NCBI GenBank assembly: GCA_031769625.1
Contig: JAUIMM010001251.1
Span: 451,001-515,000, forward strand
Direction of reading: 5' to 3'
DNA length: 64,000 nt
Source: Taudactylus pleione
Lineage: Eukaryota; Chordata; Amphibia; Anura; Myobatrachidae
The translations under genes were made by a program, and so were the position numbers. Shown piece after piece: positions 52,455 through 61,265 of this stretch; positions within the stretch are counted from its first letter, which is position 1; each line of letters begins with the position of its first letter. The notes beneath the pieces are model-generated. The model worked only from the letters and a program-made list of their open reading frames with translations, did no database searches and had not been told where the DNA came from.

Positions 52455-53823
52455 AAAGTATAGTTTATAGTGCAGTGGATATTGCCTTCTTCCAAGATCC
52501 TGTATTAAACCGATTATGACAGGAAATGTTAGACTATTTACCAAATGCCCTGGAAAAACAGCAACCAAGAGACGATTATCCAGAGCATTTGTATTTATCT
52601 CTTTTGATTCTTGGTGGTGGAAATGGCAGGGAAACATTTGGAGCTCCTGGTCCTACTCACCACGCTTGATGGGTGGGTAAAGGTATTTACGCTGTGAAAG
52701 GATGTCTCTTTCTAAATTAGTTTCAGTTAACACCTAGGGCTCTGCTCTATTTACTACAATCCGCATATTGAATGCAGATTGTAGTGTGACCGGCTGCCGC
52801 TGCTACCCCCCGATGCTAAGCCCCGCCCTTGGAGCTAAGCCCCACCCCCCGCAAACCCCCCTCCCCTAATTACACTTATCTGCATGCTCCGGGCCTCCGG
52901 TGATGTTCTCCATGCCGCCGGTCAGGTGATCTCCCATACTACACTGGGACCTGATCACCTGATGACCGGGCAACAGTGCACTATGGGAGACCAGCTGACC
53001 GGAGGGGAGACATCACCAGAGCCCCGATCACTGGGCCCTGGAGTCAGGTAAGAAAATGTTTTTTTTTTACCAATTTTTAATTTTTTTTTACAGTAATCAG
53101 CTTGCGGTCTGTTTAGACCGCACAGCTGATTACTAGGACCAACTCCCGCCTCTGCTCTCCCCATTAGAACAGGGCAGGAGTCCAGTAACTGGGGGAGAAC
53201 CTGGATAATGCCACCTCCAGGTGGCGTTATTATCACAGGGCCTCCCTCGGTATTTTTTTCAAATTTTATCTTTAGTAACTTTGGTCGGATCACATTTCCC
53301 ATTACAATTATGGGAAATGCGATCCGATTACTAAAAATAAGTGATACTTAGGGGTTGGAGTAGAATTTTACGAATTCTACTCCAATTGCCCTGTAATAAC
53401 TATAGGTGATACTAAAATAATGTGAAAAGTGTGTGAAAACACCTTTTTTCACTTTATTTTAGTCAAAATAATGTTAATAAATAGAGCCCCTAGAGAGGCA
53501 AACATCATGGTGAATTTGGCTTTGTTTGTAAGTCTGGTTTATGTAAAGTATTGGAATGAAGCTCCATTGGGAATTAGAGCACCATATAATGACATCATGC
53601 TCTTAAGTCTCCTAAAACTCTACCCTGATGTAACAATTGGTAAGAAGGCTTACATTGCTCTTACCAGACACCTCTGGTTTCTTTCTGAACACTTGGTAGC
53701 TTTAGCATCTTTGGACAATTGAGTTCCACGAAAACCAAAGAAAAAAAAAATGGTAAAATATCTGAAACGTATTCAACTATCTGAGGATGCAGTTCTAAGT
53801 CTACAAAAGTTCAATATAGAATG
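52455..53823 (+). pseudogene. Decayed ORF of the unassigned transposon
   Basis: Reading continues in one frame from about 52,455 to 52,733, is broken by the PIF-like MITE, and continues from 53,493 to 53,823, so both parts derive from one protein of at least 200 residues. Visible words: QQPRDDYPEHLYLSLLILGG, TFGAPGPTHHA, then a stop, WVGKGIYAVKGCLF, FQLTPREANIMVNLALF, VSLVYVKYWNEAPLG, RAPYNDIMLLSLLKLYPD and RHLWFLSEHLVALASLD. Four in-frame stops make it dead. From memory, uncharacterised proteins repeated many times in Hydra and arthropod genomes share GAPG..HHARW, RDDY.EL and RHLWYLSEELV.LA motifs; I do not know a biochemical function and cannot verify this here. It does not show a DDE triad in the visible part. 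Confidence 0.65.
52737..53489. mobile_element. PIF/Harbinger-like MITE with several hairpins
   Basis: Ends GGGCTCTGCTCTATTTA and TTAATAAATAGAGCCC, flanked by CTA at 52,734-52,736 and 53,490-53,492, a 3-bp duplication typical of PIF/Harbinger. Interior hairpins: arms around GCGGTCTGTTTAGACCGC (53,092-53,134, near perfect), TTGGAGTAGAATT / AATTCTACTCCAA (53,355-53,385, perfect) and GTGATCTCCCATA / TATGGGAGACCAG (about 52,925-52,993). No transposase. Confidence 0.88.
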
Positions 53824-53947
53824 ACCCCTAAATATTTATTGTTTGTTTAGAAACATTTGGTGTACTACCCATTGATGTACTAAGGAATAAAATATAACCT
53901 TGTGGAGAAAGAAAATTTGAAGGGTTTATTTTTTGGACCACCCTAAT

Positions 53948-54523
53948 ATGACAATGTGTACAAACTTCTATATAGCATGGCAACAGGAATGTCAGTGAAC
54001 AACCCAGAAAGGCAAGAATGTAAAACTTGTGTGAAGGGTAAGCAAACACATGGCCCTTTCCATAATCAATGTCCACGGTGAGAATACCATTGAAACTAGT
54101 TAGTGCACACAGACATGGGTGAAACGTTGAAGGTGGAGTCAATGAGCAGTAACCGCGACTTCATGACGCTCATAGATGAGGTTACAAGGATGATGCACTC
54201 ATACTTCCTGAAAGCCAAAAGTGAAGTAACCAATGAGATTGCACAATTCAAGAATCTGGTGGAAACTCAAACATGCCTGAAAATAAAAGTGCTGAGATCT
54301 GATGATGGTGGAGAATATGAGATCCTGCATTCTTTTTAAAGAGGAATGGCATATAACACCAACTAACAACTGCCTACACACCTGAGCATAATGGCGTGAT
54401 CGAAAGGGCAAACCGAACAATCATTGGAAGAGCACAGAATATGCAAAGTGATGCAAGTCTGCACAAGAGATTCTGGATCCTCACTGCGGTATACCTCAAG
54501 ACTTGAGCACCATTGGAGGCATA
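53948..54523 (+). pseudogene. copia integrase relic
   Basis: Begins with the cysteine half of the pre-integrase zinc motif, ATGMSVNNPERQECKTC followed by VKGKQTHGPF (about 53,975-54,055). The catalytic core follows: THTDMGE-like VHTDMGETLKVESM with the first Asp (codon near 54,112), KIKVLRSDDGGEY with the second Asp (54,295-54,318), a frameshift near 54,340, and PEHNGVIERANRTIIGRAQ with the catalytic Glu (54,390-54,425). The D-D-E set is thus still visible, but a frameshift, stops near 54,350 and 54,504, and the MITE at 54,524 inactivate it. In life this enzyme would insert retrotransposon cDNA into the genome. Confidence 0.93.
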
Positions 54524-55111
54524 GGGCCTGATTCAGACCCGCTCGCTAGATGCGGCCGCTCGCTCCCGGCGTATGGAAATTCAGCTAAATGATGTCAAGG
54601 CAGGCACTCGCTCGGCAAGGCATAAGCACGCCCATTATGTCTTGGCGAGCAATCACTTTGTGTATGTAGACGACCACCAGCCTGTCTTTAGCCGTCTACT
54701 AGCGTATGTCATCTCCAGGAAGTATAAACAACTATCGGTACATCGGGTTCCATTGGATCTGACCGCAGTGCTTGCGGTTGAGTTTACCCTACCGCAAGCA
54801 CTTCAGTGTCTAATTCAACCAGGTGACGTGTACTATGATGCTGCCTGTTAATTATGCACGCCTCTGAAACTGTGTTGAAACACTCTGGCACGCCTGCGTC
54901 CGCAACTCCACTCCCCCGTTACTACTGCCCTGCCCCTGTTACCACCCACAAATGGCCTCTCCTGTCACTCATTCCACTGGGCTGTCTTTGCAGGGCGAGG
55001 GAGTGCTTCCCGATCGCTAGTACTAGTTTGCACACTGCAAACTATACACATGCGCACATTTGCCAGCAACGAGTGAATGCTTGCTAGCGAGCAGGTCTGA
55101 ATCAGGTGTCC
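54524..55111. mobile_element. MITE with GGGCCTGATTCAGACC ends
   Basis: Ends GGGCCTGATTCAGACC and GGTCTGAATCAGGTGTC, flanked by ATA (54,521-54,523 and 55,112-55,114). 588 bp, GC-rich, containing an inverted pair AGTGCTTGCGGT / ACCGCAAGCACT at about 54,766-54,802 and CTCGCTAG-type motifs near both ends. The 92- and 77-codon ORFs inside are incidental. Related by its ends to the elements at 55,489 and 58,921; 3-bp target duplications suggest PIF/Harbinger. Confidence 0.88.
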
Positions 55112-55114
55112 ATA

Positions 55115-55488
55115 GTCCAGTAGAAAACCAAGTGTCAATCATCTCTGTTTTTTAATGCAAGGCATGTGCCCATATCCCTAATGAGAAGAGACTCAGCCAT
55201 AATACATGAGATGGAATTGGGATTTTGATATTGTCAAGAAAGCAAAGACGACAGATTGTGGGACATTGTTTATCAAATGCTTATAAAGTCACTACACAGT
55301 GTTTCATGAAAAAAGACAAGCTAGGTACTACAACACCACAAACATCTGTAATGCTGGATATGATGACAGCTGGAAGTGTGGCAGAACTTGAAACCAGAGA
55401 AGCAGATGATCAACCACAGAGCAAGAGCTCTACGTGGAGCAGCAAAGGAGAACTGCCTAGAAGATACAGCGAGGAATTTGCTAACTTT
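55115..55488 (+). pseudogene. copia pol linker relic, left piece
   Basis: Sequence between two MITE insertions, within the expected span between copia integrase and RT. It has a 147-codon ORF starting at 55,225 that runs into the next MITE, so its C-terminus is foreign. Reading shows a polar, low-complexity stretch (AELETREADDQPQSKSSTWS) of the kind found in copia linkers, but no diagnostic motif. Assignment rests mainly on position. Confidence 0.5.
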
Positions 55489-56026
55489 GGCCCTGATTCA
55501 GACCCACTCGCAAGCGGCTGTCCGCTCGCAAGTGGGTCGATGGTCTGCACTGAGCATGCGCACGACGGAGGGAGCTCCGTCGTGCGCATGCGCCAGACGC
55601 GACGAGCGAAGGAAAGTCCTTCGCTCATTGTGTCTGATCAAAGGGGGCGTGCTGTCGATGTTGATTGACAGCACGCCCCCTTTGGTGGGCGTGCCTCCCT
55701 GACGGGGGCGTTCCCACGGGAACGCCTCCCTTCAGAAGCCGGCCCACTGACATCACTAGTGATGTCAGTGGGAGTGATTTTGGCTCTGATAGAGCCAAAA
55801 TCACTCCGGGGCTTGCGGTTGAAAACCTCAACCGCAGGCTCCGGCTCGCAGTTTTGATGGTCGCGATGGTCACGACCATCGCGGCCATCAAACTGCACGC
55901 TCGTATAGGCTGTGGGTGGTGACCCACAGCTATACGAGCGTCCAGGAGGACGCTCCATTTTTATGGAGGGCGGCCCTCATTCAGAGCGTGCGCTCTGCTC
56001 AGAGCGTACTGCTCTGAATGAGGGCC
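55489..56026. mobile_element. Hairpin-chain MITE, 538 bp
   Basis: Ends GGCCCTGATTCAGACC and GCTCTGAATGAGGGCC are flanked by TTT (55,486-55,488 and 56,027-56,029). Almost the entire body is a run of consecutive inverted repeats: 55,501-55,538; 55,554-55,591 (17-bp perfect arms); 55,639-55,684 (18-bp perfect arms); 55,704-55,730; 55,743-55,772 (30-bp perfect palindrome); 55,771-55,807 (17-bp perfect arms, 3-nt loop); 55,807-55,845; 55,849-55,896; 55,899-55,940; 55,936-55,956; 55,979-56,020. Overlapping ORFs on both strands are a consequence of the palindromes. Confidence 0.93.
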
Positions 56027-56029
56027 TTT

Positions 56030-56157
56030 GTCTGCTGTAAAACTCAATATATACAGGAAGAGAAGTCAAGCAGTGACTGGAACAAATGAAAATCAGACAA
56101 TATTAAATGATGGTAATGGAGGCAATACAAGAAGTGTCCAGGAGAGCCAGATAGACT
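56030..56157 (+). pseudogene. copia pol linker relic, right piece
   Basis: Continues the region left of the hairpin MITE. Short arginine-rich words read in different frames around 56,130-56,160 recall the RRSxRxRRxPxRL motif that precedes copia RT, but frame is lost. Ends at the LINE insertion. Confidence 0.45.
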
Positions 56158-56166
56158 AAAAGACCT

Positions 56167-56443
56167 GAATTATGGTCTCTCCATCTCCCCCTTTCTTCCT
56201 CTCCCCCCCTCCTTCGCTAATAATTAACGATCTACTGTATAGAGTTATGATGCCAATGTGAGTTGAATTTGCTCTTACTACTATGGACCCTTTTAGTTTT
56301 CCCTTTCCCCTTGTTTATTTGTAGCTCTTCACTGTGTATGTCATTGATACTCACATTTAATGTTTTGTAAGTCTGTTTTATTTTGTCTTTAATTCTGTAT
56401 TCTTACTGTACAAAAATAAAAAAATAAAGACTAAAAAACAATG
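56167..56443 (+). mobile_element. 5'-truncated LINE 3' end
   Basis: A C/T-rich then T-rich segment ending in TACAAAAATAAAAAAATAAAG and ACTAAAAAAC. The flanks AAAAGACCT at 56,158-56,166 and 56,444-56,452 are an identical 9-bp repeat, consistent with target-primed insertion. The C-rich block followed by TTGTAAGTCTGTTTTATTTTG and an A-rich tail resembles L1-type 3' ends. No RT coding remains. Confidence 0.7.
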
Positions 56444-56452
56444 AAAAGACCT

Positions 56453-56940
56453 TGGGCCCTTTGCACCAACTATTGGGTCTTGGAATTTCACAAGATTTGA
56501 ATGCTGGGCTGTTACTGTTGACCAACAAGGATACATCGGGGCAATGTTCAACAAAAATGCCAAACCTGTCAGCTCACCAATTGATAAAAGCACAAAATGA
56601 CTAGAGCTATGTGACCAACATCAGAGGCAGAGATAGAGCAAATGAGCAGAGTTCCTAATCAAAGTGACAGACAAAAGTTTGGAGTTGCAGACCTTCTGTG
56701 AAGCAGATTGGGGATCAGAAAAGGATGACATGCATTTCTAAACTGATTACCTGTTCGCACTAACAGGCTCAGTCGTCAGCTGCACTAGCAGAAAACAACC
56801 CTCTGTTGCCTCATCTACCACCAAAGCGGAGTATATGGCCCTCACAGAAACTGCCAAAGAAGCATTGTGGCTGAAGGAGAATTTGGGTCTCATGACGTCA
56901 TATATGCCCAATGCCTTACTGGAAAAATGTAGACTGGAGA
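56453..56940 (+). pseudogene. copia RNase H relic
   Basis: After a stretch of decayed sequence where RT should be (56,453-56,640, no RT motif such as YVDD seen), the RNase H domain is clear: TFCEADWGSEKDD (about 56,691-56,729) holds the first active-site Asp, then YLFALTGSVVSCTSRKQPSV and ASSTTKAEYMALTETAKEA with the conserved Glu (about 56,755-56,865), and LWLKENLGLMT. One stop follows EKDDMHF. The family motif normally reads ADWA...S.SGY.F.....VSW.SKKQ..VA.SS.EAEY.A. The C-terminal region that ends the copia polyprotein is not recognised. Confidence 0.92.
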
Positions 56941-57849
56941 TAATTTTGCAATGTTGATGTGTTATTTTATGTTATTTGTGTTAACCTGTGTTTTTGGTTA
57001 CAGAAATGCTTTGTATTACCATGTAACCAGGGACAGCCTTGAGCAAAGTGTGTGTGTGTGTGTGTGTGTGTAGGGAGGGGGCAGTATTGAAGAGAGCGCC
57101 CTGTGCTGACTACTCATAGCAGTGCTGTCGCCTCATAGCTCCATAGTAACGAAATTACACTACTGAACACGTGTGACTCCATACTGGTCATTGTTACGCA
57201 GCGATGTACAGACATTATTCCTAGACAGATATTTTACAATCACATATTACAGAATGGTCCCTTTAAGTTAAAAAAAAGAAAAGAGCACAATGTTTTTGTT
57301 TGCAGAAAGATAAGGAGGCTTTTAATCTTCATTTTCGCCATTCATTGAAAGTCTTTACAATTAGCGAGGGCATATAATTATGGTGCTCGGAGAAGACAAA
57401 AGCATGGCTGTGATTAGCACAACCAACTAGCGCCGCTGATGTCATTTCTGCAAATGCTTCCAGCCTGGAACGGATTTTAGCAGGTTAACCCTTCCTCTGC
57501 TGGGACCTACTGCTATTATCCCCTGGATCACATTCACTTCTCAGTGACATTTGCGGGGTTATGGGTTGTTGGGGAACAATGTGCTGCTTCACGGGGAGGG
57601 GGGAGGAATCCGCCTGACCCTCATCCTTGCTTGCTGCCTTTCAAATTATGCAGGTGGGGGCTTTGGGGGGGTGGGGTGTAATGCCATTGATTGTGTTACC
57701 ATGGGCACACCCCTGATGTTCAGTGCTACAATTTGCAGCATCCGGCCGTGGCCCATGATGACGCAGCTTGCCACGACCGGTCTACTCTCCTGGAAGTTCA
57801 GGAGAACGCAAAAAAATTTGTGAGTCTACCGGACATTCCGGAGACAGTG
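56941..57849. other. Unassigned sequence downstream of the copia relic
   Basis: Possibly contains the copia 3' LTR (from about 56,951) and, at 57,690-57,849, the GC-rich tail of another transposon (CTCCTGGAAGTTCAGGAGA hairpin at about 57,787-57,806; CCGGACATTCCGGAG). Overlapping 90- and 61-codon ORFs have no recognisable product. Confidence 0.4.
57048..57071. repeat. (GT)n microsatellite
   Basis: Twelve uninterrupted GT dinucleotides. Confidence 0.97.
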
Positions 57850-58507
57850 GGTAAGTATGCCCTCACTGTATGGTAAGTATGCCCTCCCTTCCTCCCTATA
57901 TGGTAAATATGCCCTCGCTGTATGGCAAGTATGTCCTCCCTTCCTCCCTGTATGGTAAGTATGCCCTCGCTGTATGGAAAGTATGCCCTCCCTGTATGGC
58001 AACTATGCCCTCCCTGTATGGCAACTATGCCCTCCCTGTATGGCAACTATGCCCTCCCTGTATGGCAACTATGCCCTCCCTGTATGGCAACTATGCCCTC
58101 CCTGTATGGCAACTATGCCCTCCCTGTATGGCAACTATGCCCTCCCTGTATGGCAACTATGCCCTCCCTGTATGGCAACTATGCCCTCACTGTATGGCAA
58201 CTATGCCCTCACTGTATGGCAACTATGCCCTCACTGTATGGCAACTATGCCCTCACTGTATGGAAACTATGCCCTCACTGTATGGAAACTATGCCCTCCC
58301 TGTATGGCAACTATGCCCTCCCTGTATGGCAACTATGCCCTCCCTGTATGGCAACTATGCCCTCCCTGTATGGCAACTATGCCCTCCCTGTATGGCAACT
58401 ATGCCCTCACTGTATGGCAACTATGCCCTCACTGTATGGCAACTATGCCCTCACTGTATGGTAAGTATGCCCTCCCTTTATGGTAAGTATGCCCTCCCTG
58501 TATGCCC
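57850..58507 (+). repeat. 22-bp minisatellite, about 29 copies
   Basis: Unit CTATGCCCTCCCTGTATGGC plus AA. Two subtypes, CTCCC and CTCAC, occur in blocks (CTCCC run, CTCAC run, CTCCC run, CTCAC run), and edge units read GTAAGTATG instead of GCAACTATG. Since 22 is not divisible by 3 and the unit has no stop in any forward frame, all three + frames stay open (up to 222 codons) with a 22-residue period; these are not genes. Confidence 0.97.
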
Positions 58508-58920
58508 TTGCTGTCACTATCAGTACATGTGGGGCTAGTGCCTTAGGGGCCCATTTATCAATAATCACATACTCAATGTGATTTGGGTGCAATATTAGCA
58601 CCTATAATTACACTGCAGTATGTGATAATGTCGCCTGAATGTATTTAATAGCACACAGGTTCTCAAACTAGGTCCTCAGGACAGTGCATGTTTTCCAGGT
58701 CTCACACATTCACAAATGAAATAATTAGCTCCACCTGTGAATCTTTAAACTGTGGCACTGAGGAATGATTTCACCTGTGCTCCTTCTGGGTGACCTGGGA
58801 AATGATTTTACCTGTGCACCTGCTGGATGATCTGGGAAATGTGTCTGTGAATAATGACTACACCTGTGCTCCTGCTGGGTGACCTGGGAAATGTGTCCTG
58901 TGCGGGGCCCTGAGGACTGA

Positions 58921-60085
58921 GGGCCTGCTTCACTACAGAACACAACTGCCATAGTACGCTAATCCATTGCGATCACTATGCCACCGCAGCACTACATAAG
59001 GACGCCCACTTTACCTTGCGCACATCCGTAATGTTTAGCAAGACTGAGACACCATCAGTAACATGGAGTACCATCGCAGCCTCACACACATTACACAGGC
59101 TCTGACCTTACTCAGGAATTACTAACCTCATCACACACAGTGATTACACAAGACTGAGATACCATCGGTAACATGGAGTACCATCACATCCTCACACACA
59201 CTTACACAGGCTCTGACCTTACTCAGGAATTACTAACCTCATCACACACAGTGATTACACAAGACTGAGAAACCATCAGTAACATGGAGTACCATCACAG
59301 CCTCACACACACTTACACAGGCTCTGACCTTACTCAGGAATTACTAACCTCATAACACGCAGTGATTACACAAGACTGAGATACCATCAGTAACATGGAG
59401 TACAATCACAGCCTCACACACACTTACACAGGCTCTGACCTTACTCAGGAATTACTAACCTCATCACACACAGTGATTACACAAGACTGAGATACAATCA
59501 GTAACATGGAGTACCATCACAGCCTCACACACACTTACACAGGCTCTGACCTTACTCAGGAATTACTAACCTCATCACACACAGTGATTACACAAGACTG
59601 AGATACAATCAGTAACATGGAGTACCATCACAGCCTCACACACACTTACACAGGCTCTGACCTTACTCAGGAATTACTAACCTCATCACACACAGTGATT
59701 ACACAAGACTGAGATACCATCATTAACATGGAGTACCATCACAGCCTCACACACACTTACACAGGCTCTGACCTTACTCAGGAATTACTAACCTCAACAC
59801 ACGCTATCAGGCCTCAGGCGGCATAGGACATCGCAGTGGATGATTTATGCACACCCATGCAACAGCGTAGAAACGCACAGACATGCCTGCGTTCATCCAA
59901 CCGCGCCCCCCCAAACGTCACCACCCACAAATGGCACTTAATGTGAATCACTCTGCGATGGGTCTGCATAGTCACTGCGATCGCAAAGGCTAGTTCGTGC
60001 ACATGCACTGCGATGCATACGCAGTACCCAACAATTGCCCGATTGCGTGTGTATTACCAACTGCGATCCTTGCTGAATCAGGCCC
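58921..60085. mobile_element. MITE with minisatellite core nested in the hAT element
   Basis: Ends GGGCCTGCTTCA and TGCTGAATCAGGCCC, flanked by TGA (58,918-58,920 and 60,086-60,088). The same family of ends as the elements at 54,524 and 55,489. Most of its length is a 111-bp minisatellite; the right part contains GCGATCGCA-type motifs (about 59,950-60,060). Confidence 0.87.
59037..59797 (+). repeat. 111-bp minisatellite, about 6.9 copies
   Basis: Unit starts AAGACTGAGATACCATCAGT and includes ACATGGAGTACCATCACAGC, ACACTTACACAGGCTCTGAC and TTACTCAGGAATTACTAACC. Starts are at about 59,040, 59,150, 59,261, 59,372, 59,483, 59,594 and 59,705. Copies differ at only a few sites, so expansion is recent. 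Confidence 0.97.
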
Positions 60086-60480
60086 TGAGTTTGAGAAGCA
60101 CTGAAATAGCACATACAGGGTCAGGGGCTCGTCCCTGCGATGTGCTCCGAGCTACGTGACCACATCAGTGGTCTCTACACTGTGCCATCGGGACTCCTGA
60201 GTATGCGCGGTCTAAGGGTCACTGCCAGGGAGGGTTCTGGGGGAAACCTCTCTCAGTACATTATGTGAGGTGTAGAATATACGCTACAGCAGCCAACGCC
60301 ACCTTCACATAATGGAAGCTGAGGGGGACTAACTGCGTGGTACATCATAGAGTCATATGGGGACTACGGCTGCGTTCGGAAATTGAGGGACCACAACAGA
60401 CAGTGATCCCTCCATCGTAGATCTGGGAAATACTTAATATTTGTGGGAATATGCAGAAATATTTAATAATAGGCCCCTTA

Positions 60481-61085
60481 GAGTATAGAGACTGCAAGAA
60501 GCCTGTATGAGTTATGTCATGTGTGTCTTTTCCACACTCCACGCCAAACATACGTTCCTCCTCCGCCTGGTCACATGTGTGGCGGTGAATGCGTTGTGCT
60601 TACACACAGTCCCAGTAAAGTCATAAATGAACCTTTATAGATATCAGCTTCACTGTAGAGAGCAGATCACTAACAATCTTGGCCGCGGTTTCATGAATAT
60701 GCGCGAAACACTGTATGTGTGAATTAGGCCGTATACACATCTCCTAGCTCAGGAATGGCAAGTGTCCAAATTCCATCTTTATACGGGCGCATCTACAAAA
60801 CAGCCTCATTGTACGGCTTAATAATTACAGATGTGCATGAGAACGTACAGCATGTGGGAAGATCTACTTGTCATAGGACATATGCTCATGTTTTACAAAA
60901 CGCGCATATTATAGAAATACATTTTTATACATGGGTGAAAGGGCGCTACATAGCCGCGTTCCTGCTGGCTGTATCTGAATATGGTAATTGTTAGCAGCCA
61001 GTGGGCTGAATTGGCGCTATGTTCACCATTTCATCCTGCAGTGCAGCAGTCAGTACGTTACTCTGATATGTTGTATAAATGTCTG
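60481..61085. other. Unassigned spacer
   Basis: No recognisable gene, RNA or element ends. The short ORFs here (for example 60,755-60,994) show no family features. Confidence 0.5.
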
Positions 61086-61265
61086 GGATACATTCCCAGT
61101 AACAAAGGTTGTATATGGTACATTCCCGGTAATAATGGTTGTACATGGTACATTCCCGGTAACAAAGGTTGTATATGGTACATTCCCTGTAACCGTTGTA
61201 CATGGTACATTCCCAGTAACAAAGGTTGTATATGGTACATTCCTGGTAATAATGGTTGTACAGTA
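61086..61265 (+). repeat. 30-bp minisatellite, six copies
   Basis: Unit GGTACATTCCCGGTAACAAA plus GGTTGTATAT. CATTCCC starts at 61,091, 61,121, 61,151, 61,181, 61,208 and 61,238; the fourth copy lacks 3 bp. Because 30 is divisible by 3, repetitive ORFs appear on both strands; they are artefacts. Confidence 0.96.

Larger units (their letters stand above)
52175..53944 (+). mobile_element. Unassigned DNA transposon relic, TIR AGGGTGGTCCA
   Basis: The ends AGGGGTGGTCCACTTTAAC and TTTTTTGGACCACCCT are inverted, flanked by AAT (52,172-52,174 and 53,945-53,947), and lie exactly where the copia reading frame GYDN is broken and resumes. About 1,017 bp remain after removing the nested 753-bp MITE. It carries one decayed ORF. 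I cannot place the superfamily from the ends alone. Confidence 0.75.
51619..56940 (+). mobile_element. Ty1/copia retrotransposon relic, fragmented
   Basis: Colinear fragments of a Ty1/copia polyprotein: protease-distal and GAG-pre-integrase region (51,640-51,817, 52,083-52,174, 53,948-54,060), integrase (about 54,105-54,523), a linker region (55,115-55,488 and 56,030-56,157) and RNase H (about 56,640-56,925). The pieces are separated by five later insertions, most with their own target duplications; removing these would rejoin the reading order. Almost all reverse transcriptase is missing. A 3' LTR may begin near 56,951 (TGTTGATGTG) but I cannot prove it, and no 5' LTR is recognised. Integrase-before-RT order distinguishes copia from gypsy elements. 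Confidence 0.9.
58654..60103. mobile_element. Non-autonomous hAT element nested in the MITE
   Basis: Ends CACAGGTTCTCAAACT and AGTTTGAGAAGCACTG are inverted; flanks TAATAGCA (58,646-58,653) and AAATAGCA (60,104-60,111) differ at one base, an 8-bp target duplication. Removing the inner MITE leaves about 285 bp. The body holds a diverged duplication of a motif CACCTGTGCTCCTTCTGGGT (58,772 and again near 58,861). Confidence 0.87.
58546..60477. mobile_element. PIF/Harbinger-like MITE holding two nested elements
   Basis: Ends GGGGCCCATTTATCAATA and ATTTAATAATAGGCCCC, flanked by TTA (58,543-58,545 and 60,478-60,480), the standard PIF/Harbinger target. Its own sequence is only 58,546-58,653 plus 60,104-60,477 (about 480 bp); the rest is a hAT element containing another MITE. 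No coding capacity. Confidence 0.88.

Noticed and set aside
55225..55958. Six overlapping ORFs of 70-147 codons on both strands
   Set aside because: They run across MITE boundaries and palindromes; sense and antisense readings mirror each other.
57870..58538. 222-, 180- and 170-codon overlapping ORFs on the + strand
   Set aside because: All three frames are open because the 22-bp repeat lacks stops; no flanking gene structure.
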